This document shows positions 58,480 through 64,000 of a stretch of 64,000 bases of DNA, piece after piece. Origin of the DNA: Sepioteuthis lessoniana (lineage: Eukaryota; Mollusca; Cephalopoda; Myopsida; Loliginidae); the NCBI GenBank assembly GCA_963585895.1, contig OY757904.1, positions 87,206,543 to 87,270,542 on the forward strand. Reading direction: 5' to 3'. A model generated the notes under the pieces. That model was not told the origin of the DNA. It made no database searches and was given only the letters and a program-made list of their open reading frames with translations. Numbering within the stretch: the stretch's first letter is position 1; every line of letters starts with the position of its first letter. Both the position numbers and the translations under genes were made by a program.

Positions 58480-59690
58480 TTTTTGTCTTGAAGATATTGC
58501 AGTCAACATGTATCTGAGCGTACGACGATTTATTCGTTGCGTGCTACTGGTATCATGTAACCCAGTACCAGAAGTTGCATGGTCAAGTAGTCGATGATGA
58601 ATAACCCCCTCCAGCAGAAGAGTAGGTGACTTAATATCCAAGATCTGTTAAAAGGCTGATAAACCTCTCTATTCGTCAATAGTCCTCTTGGAAAGCTTCG
58701 CCGAGACCGTGTTTAGTGAATTTTATTCTTAACGCTTTCAAATGTTAAAGATGGCGTGTATATGCACCACTGAGTCACCCACTCCTACACACATTATATA
58801 TGTATACTACCAATCAAAAGTATTCACTTGTTTCATTAAGATAACACTTTTAGGATGAGAAATACCAAAATTTGAAGGTGGTTAAATGCTTTTGACTGGT
58901 AGTGAACACAATGCCGTTTCAGCTTGTTATGAAAATACGATACCATATTTATAAAATTTAGTGCAGATTTAAACAAAGATTATTGATAAAAAAGAAAATT
59001 AAAATGTTCTTTACAATAAATTTATTATATTCTTTTCTTCAAGAAGAGAGAACTCGCCGACCTCATTTTAACATTTTTATTTAAAAAACAAAGACTGGGT
59101 CACTGGATCACTGACTCTTTCAGAGAATTGCAATTTTTCTTGTTCCCTCAGAAATGGGCGGATTCTTTTTAATGTTAGAAAACCGCCCCAAATTTAATCA
59201 ATGTTTAAAATATTCGTGTAAAAAATCGTGAGAATTCCATCTCTTTATTGAAGAGATGAATTACTTGCCATTGATACTGGATTTTTTAGATGGAATTCAA
59301 TTTCATGTACATACTGAAATCATTTAATAGTCAATCCTAATGGATTGCTGTTGTTGCTGGTAGTAATGGCAATAATCATCATCATTCTGTGCCAGAATAA
59401 ATAATGTTACCCTCAAGTAATTAAATATTTCCATGCATATCACTTTATCCCACCAAGTATCACAAATAATTTATGGGAAGACAAATAGTCTATCAAGGTT
59501 GATTTAGCGTAATTTAATTGCAGTACTAAAGAAAGGGGAGACGGGCGTGATCTTTAGTCAAAGAGAAGTCTCTTAGATTTGGTGTGACATAAAAGAATGA
59601 TATCTCAGAAACGTTAATAGGGTGATATAATATAAATGAACAATGGTATTTAAGGGCATGGTATGGAATATTTGTCATTGACTGAGCCTA
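58480..59690. other. Unassigned region
   Basis: No gene, repeat or RNA element recognised. GATG-rich sequence near 58590 may be LINE 3' tail. Confidence 0.4.
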
Positions 59691-59699
59691 GCATAGATT

Positions 59700-59775
59700 G
59701 ATACAAGACAGTCAGTGAGAATCGAACTCATTGACAATGGCCTTGCTAATCATTATACCACACGAAACGAAATAG
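59700..59775 (-). mobile_element. tRNA-like SINE head
   Basis: Minus strand: an A-box-like TGGTATAATGATTAGCAAGG, then a B box GAGTTCGATTCTC (59729-59717) about 20 nt later. Too altered and lacking an acceptor stem for a tRNA gene; probably a SINE head. Confidence 0.6.
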
Positions 59776-59829
59776 GATCGTTATCTTCTAATCACATTGA
59801 GCTTGAACTAATACAGTTCATGTCTTAAT

Positions 59830-60300
59830 AATTTTAAAAGTTCTATTGAGTAGCCAGAAAACGTAAAAGAAAATTTGTTTGAATAGTAAAGTCTTCTGCA
59901 AAAGAAGAAAGTGTGGAAGAAAAAGAAAAAAGTTGTTTAAAAAGGAAAAAAATAGAGAAATAAAGCAGCCAACAAAGATAACAAAAAAGAAAAAGAAAAA
60001 AGAAAAAAGCAGAAGATGATGGTTGAAAGAAATAGAAAAACGAAATAGAAAATAAGAAGGTTTAAGAAACAACGAATAGAATGAAGAAAATAGGAAATAA
60101 AGAATAATTAAGATAAGAAGTTGCGTAAAAGAATGAAAATGGAGAAACAAATAAAAAATAGAGTAAGAAGGAAAAGAGGAAGCAGTATAATTCCAATGGA
60201 ATGATCAAGAAAAGGAGACGCAAAGAAAAAAAAGAAAATGGAGATGAAAACGAGTTTAAAAAAAACACTAAAAAGAAAAAAGATAGATTTAAGAGCATAA
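59830..60300. repeat. Purine-rich low-complexity tract
   Basis: About 470 bp in which the plus strand is almost all A and G. The minus-strand Phe/Leu/Ser frames are composition artefacts despite looking like membrane proteins. Confidence 0.85.
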
Positions 60301-61380
60301 AAAATATTTGAATCCACTTTCTTCCCCCAAATAAATTGGTTGAATCAAAGGTTACGTCTTTTTAGATATTGTTTTTCATTTTAGAAAATGAAAGCCTAAA
60401 TATGGCCGTCAACTAGTTGCTAATAGCAACTAACTAAATATAAGATCGCAAAATAGTGCGTATAAAAAGATAAGATCGCAGCACACACACAAGCTCTACG
60501 AACATCTATAAATGAATGGACAGCATTGACTAAATTCTGTCTAACCGTTTGCTTCTTGTTAAATCATAATATCGGAATGACAGTGTTATAATAAAATGGC
60601 TGCTTGGACACAGCTTCAAATTCTCCCTATGAAATCGACATTATCATTTGTAGAGAATCTGTTCAAAAAAGAATTCTTATAACTTAGCGACTTTATTCAT
60701 GTGAGTAAACAGGAAAGAATATACAGAAAAAATGGAAAAATGTGTGTATGTAAAAGTATGTTTGCAATAGAAATTTCATCGATCTCATCAGTGTCCAACA
60801 CTCACAATCTATTCTTATAAACATGTCTGTAATTTATAAAAGCTTTTTGGTCATTGTGTTCCAGGTAGAAAAAAACAGGCATGTGAAAGAGTGTCCCCAC
60901 GGACAAGTCGGGTGAAAGATGATTATTTTCATGCCTTCTTTTTTAATTATCTGAATGTGTTACTAGGGCAACTAATTGTGTCACTTCCTAGTGGCCGTCG
61001 GAAAAGTAATCCTACAGGCAAGAACAGGAAATCATCAAAAATGATGTCATGGGTTCTCTAGTAGTATTCATGATAAAATTCTGACATGACTTCGTATATT
61101 CTAAAATAAAACATATGCTTCTACTTTATTTTCCTTGCAAAGATGTCTTATGCTGCCTACGTTCGAAGCTATGTATTCTTCCAACGTAGTCTAGCTCGCA
61201 TATTAGAGCCCAGAGTACAAGAAATAACCAAAGAAATGGCAATTGTAACAATGATAATTATGAGCAGATTATCGAGGTGTAACAAGTTAGGCTAGCGGAA
61301 TATTATTAAGTCAGATTCTGACTGAATGTTTCATACGTTTGGCTTTGTGCCAAACTAAGGTAAGCTTAATAAATTACTAA
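60301..61380. other. Unassigned region
   Basis: Nothing recognised. Confidence 0.4.
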
Positions 61381-61394
61381 GGTTATTTGGACAC

Positions 61395-61500
61395 GTTGTG
61401 GAGGTGTAATGGTTAGCAGGTTAGTGTCGCCGATCAATTACAAGTGAGTAGTGAGTTTGATTCTCTTTAGGTATACTTGTGGTCTTGAGCTAAATTTAAG
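61395..61500 (+). mobile_element. tRNA-like SINE head
   Basis: A-box-like TAATGGTTAGCAGGTTAGTG (61408 on) and B-box-like GAGTTTGATTCTC (61453-61465). Resembles the 59.7 kb head (TAATGnTTAGCAnG), so probably the same SINE family. Confidence 0.55.
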
Positions 61501-61619
61501 TAATGATTAGTCTTTGAGGGCATCTCGTCGGAGTATAACGTGTATAATCCTCACTTGGTTCCCGCATATTGTGACATTGTGCCACATCTAAGCTTCGTTT
61601 AATAAAAGAGAAGACTCGC

Positions 61620-61740
61620 GTGATATGATGGTTAGCTACCTGGGCTAGCAGACCATTTCTAATGAACTTGATTCTTGCTGGGTGTCTACTAGTTCTGTAC
61701 TTGGGTTACAATTAGTGATGAATTTAATTTTAGTCACCAC
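61620..61740 (+). mobile_element. tRNA-like SINE head, second unit
   Basis: TATGATGGTTAGCTACCTGGG followed by GAACTTGATTCTT, the A/B layout again, about 215 bp after the previous head. The downstream words (ATTAGTGATGAATTTA here, AGTAATGATTAG there) also resemble each other, suggesting a tandem or dimeric SINE. Confidence 0.5.
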
Positions 61741-62389
61741 CATAAGAACAATTATTTAATGTTGAATACTTATGAGCTTATTGATGAATAATTTATACGG
61801 CTAAAACTCCCCAAATCATACCATCTGTGCTGGATAAAATAGAAATCTTTACCAATATTTGTGATAAGTTTTTTTTTCCAATAGACAGCTGCAGGATTTG
61901 ATGTAGAGCTTCCAAAATTGCCATGAATATTCAATGGGCAAAGAAGCAAGTTTTACATATTTTTATTCTTTTGATGAAAGAGACGATTAAACAATAAACA
62001 ATAATCATCTAGAAGTTATATTTTTGCACAATGAAACTCAAAGAACTTTAATTTGTAAACCTCAAAAGAAAAAAAAAGAATTGTTTACTAAAAGTAATTA
62101 CATTTATTCAAACATTGCTAATTATGTTTATTCAAGCAGAAGATATAAGATAATTACTTGGTATCATTTCTTCGTTTGGACAAACAATCTGGAGAAAAAG
62201 CAAAAATGTTCAGATCGACATGTTACTCTCTTAAATTTAAAAATAATTGCTTTCTACAAAATTCAAGGAATTTTTAACAGATTCGTTTTTGGTTTCTTTG
62301 CTTAATGGCATATCAACCTTTATGGGTTATTTAATGTCAAAGCCATTTTTGTAGAAAAGGTATGAACCCCGAAAGTGAATGTAATTGTA

Positions 62390-62458
62390 CGACTGAAACT
62401 CGAACTCTCTTCCTACGAAGTACGCATTCCAGTACGTTAGGCAGCACGCCAAGGGGAA
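62390..62458 (-). mobile_element. tRNA-like SINE head
   Basis: Minus strand: CCTTGGCGTGCTGCCTAACG then AGAGTTCGAGTTTC, again box A and box B spacing. No full cloverleaf. Confidence 0.5.
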
Positions 62459-62720
62459 TTTTTAACTGTAGAATATCAACTCCAAAACTATAAAAAAAAA
62501 AGCTAAAACTGTTAAATCTCTTTTCTGTTACATGGATTTATTTTTTCTAATTACAATAACTGTTTGTAATCATTCGGCGTAAATTTTTTATTGTCAACAA
62601 AAAATTGTAAAATATACATTAAAAAAATAAATGAGAAAAGGGCTCGTTGACATTTGTCTCTTCATCTCACTGTATCTGCGATCCGAGCCATCTTTTACTC
62701 AGGGTAAACAGGGATTTCAA

Positions 62721-62721
<1 letters not shown>

Positions 62722-62778
<57 letters not shown>

Positions 62779-62779
62779 G
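62722..62779. repeat. (TA)n microsatellite
   Basis: About 28 TA units with one G interruption near 62763. Confidence 0.95.
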
Positions 62780-62899
62780 AATACTTAGTCCAGTTAAACC
62801 GGAGTTGGGAGTAATTCCATCAGGACAAGAAATTATTCATGAATGAATATTTAAATCTTCCTGGTAAAGAGCTCAATGTACCAATTATACAGAGCAATA

Positions 62900-63053
62900 A
62901 TTTCTTTAAGAAAAAAACAACGAAACCAATCTAAAAGATCTGATGAAGTCCTGTTAATTTTTTTTCGTGTTTTTGAAAATTTCAAAAATGCGTAACAGGA
63001 TGGAAATAAATTTATAATCCTTTGTGATTGGTTTCGTTGTTTTTTTCTTAAAG

Positions 63054-63057
<4 letters not shown>
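62900..63057 (+). ncRNA. 158-bp hairpin with hammerhead-like core
   Basis: Perfect 32-bp inverted termini (62900-62931 with 63026-63057) enclose a hammerhead layout: proximal stem I GAT/ATC (62937-62939, 63017-63019) across an internal loop, CTGATGA at 62940-62946, a long stem II (TCCTGTTA 62949-62956 with TAACAGGA 62993-63000, extended by a second inner helix), GAAA at 63003-63006, stem III ATA/TAT closed by AATT, and cleavage triplet ATA. It shares GAAATAAATTTATAAT with the 51.5 kb motif while stems I and II differ yet still pair. The first stem II pair is an A-G mismatch, so activity is doubtful. It could also be called a small inverted-repeat element. Confidence 0.55.

Positions 63058-63100
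<43 letters not shown>
63056..63100. repeat. (TA)n microsatellite
   Basis: About 22 TA units adjoining the hairpin's right end. Confidence 0.95.
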
Positions 63101-63107
<7 letters not shown>

Positions 63108-63254
63108 GGGTCTGTCTGTATGTCTGTGTGTCTAGAGCGCGCGTGTTTTTCTTTTATTGATTTTTCATTGCTCATAAGTCATCAGAAAATTAGAAAAACG
63201 CAAGGAAAACGCTCGGTCATGAAATTCACCCAGAATTATTCTAGCTGAGAGCAC

Positions 63255-63255
<1 letters not shown>

Positions 63256-63312
<57 letters not shown>
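63256..63312. repeat. (AG)n microsatellite
   Basis: About 28 AG units. Confidence 0.97.
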
Positions 63313-63316
<4 letters not shown>

Positions 63317-64000
63317 GAGAAAACGGCATCATGAAGGAACGAGAGGGCTATGGTTGCTTGCTTTCAATGACATCTATCTATCATTCAATCTTTGATTTGA
63401 TCTCCCAGAAAACGATGTCGAAAAGATTTGAATAATTCATGTCACACACTCATTTTGTCTTAAGTCGATAAAATTGCCGAACAAATAAGACGCCAATGAG
63501 AACTGCCTGCCAACGCAAAAGATCACCATAGCAACAGTTGTGGCTGATGTCGGCTAGCAATCGGAAATTCTGAAGGAAATGGAATGTGCTTTTCCTTAGA
63601 AATCGGTCAGAATCAATATTTGAAAGACTTTTGCTTATTTTTTGTGCAGGTGAAATACTTTCGTACATTATTATTTCTATTGCTAAAGAAACTTAAAACG
63701 AACTCGTCCTCAAAATGAAAAAGACAGAATTCTTTACGAAAATGATGTATAGTAAAATCGTTAATCCTATTTAAATTGATAAAATGTTTAGGTCTGTGAT
63801 TACCTTAAATGAATGAATATTTACAGTTGTAGCAATAAATCCAGTAGCGTGAAATGATAAGCCGGGAATAAGTAAGTTATGACTAGTAGTCGCAAATTTT
63901 CAAATGAGTAACTATTTGGTAAATGATGGTAGAAGACAGACTAGATGGAATGAAAAACTAAGATACATTAGGTTCACCATTGCATTAGCAGTCTACGTAG
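63313..64000. other. Unassigned region
   Basis: One 72-codon frame (63450-63668, minus) has no motif I recognise. Nothing else supported. Confidence 0.4.

Noticed and set aside
59818-60317. Phe/Leu-rich multi-pass membrane-like proteins
   Set aside because: Artefact of the purine-rich tract read on the opposite strand; three overlapping frames look alike.
60770-60800. Another CTGATGA (minus strand) near GAAA
   Set aside because: No stem II can form between CTGATGA and GAAA (only GATCGAT lies between), so not a hammerhead.
63450-63668. 72-codon frame as a host gene
   Set aside because: No motif, no splice context that can be judged, and length is within chance for this composition.

Overview
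This is an A+T-rich window of animal nuclear DNA, made almost entirely of decayed transposable elements and simple repeats. I recognise no intact gene, no rRNA, no canonical tRNA gene, no CRISPR array and no host protein-coding exon. The mix of families (several RTE-like LINEs, an I-group LINE with RNase H, two groups of LINEs with a restriction-like endonuclease, Penelope-like elements, Ty3/gypsy elements, mariner, Merlin, tRNA-derived SINEs) and the long CA, TA, TG and AG tracts suit a large lophotrochozoan genome. A cephalopod mollusc is my best guess. It rests on recalled family resemblance and repeat style, so it is tentative.

Layout. 0-9.5 kb: an R4/Dong-like LINE cut by the window edge, a Penelope-like RT remnant, a tRNA-derived SINE carrying a hammerhead-ribozyme motif, an RTE-like LINE, an I-group LINE with an inverted 5' end, and a second Penelope-like RT. 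9.6-14.6 kb: a truncated Ty3/gypsy element, a GC-richer block of degenerate direct repeats containing a solo LTR, and a deleted Merlin transposase. 16.6-22.3 kb: two more RTE-like copies around a third gypsy-like remnant, then a 58-bp tandem repeat. 26.3-33.0 kb: the best-preserved structure, a minus-strand Ty3/gypsy element with two LTRs, a polypurine tract and a 5-bp target duplication, itself invaded by a solo LTR and by a 310-bp GC-rich insert. 35.5-41.5 kb: an R4-like LINE split by about 4.3 kb of inserted DNA that contains a minus-strand LINE with a restriction-like endonuclease. 41.7-46.4 kb: a second type of RTE-like LINE, internally deleted and interrupted. 46.9-47.6 kb: a gag-like remnant. 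51.1-63.1 kb: hammerhead-like inverted repeats, an LTR relative, a Penelope-like N-terminus, a deleted mariner with both terminal repeats, a second restriction-like-endonuclease LINE, a zinc-finger LINE tail, a cluster of SINE heads and another hammerhead-like hairpin.

Nothing here works as a present-day operon or pathway. The elements relate by insertion order: nested insertions, duplicated target sites and uninterrupted neighbouring copies let part of the history be read directly. The least expected signal is the set of hammerhead-ribozyme-like folds in three contexts (a SINE, an inverted pair and a long hairpin). Their helices have different sequences but keep base pairing around the same core.
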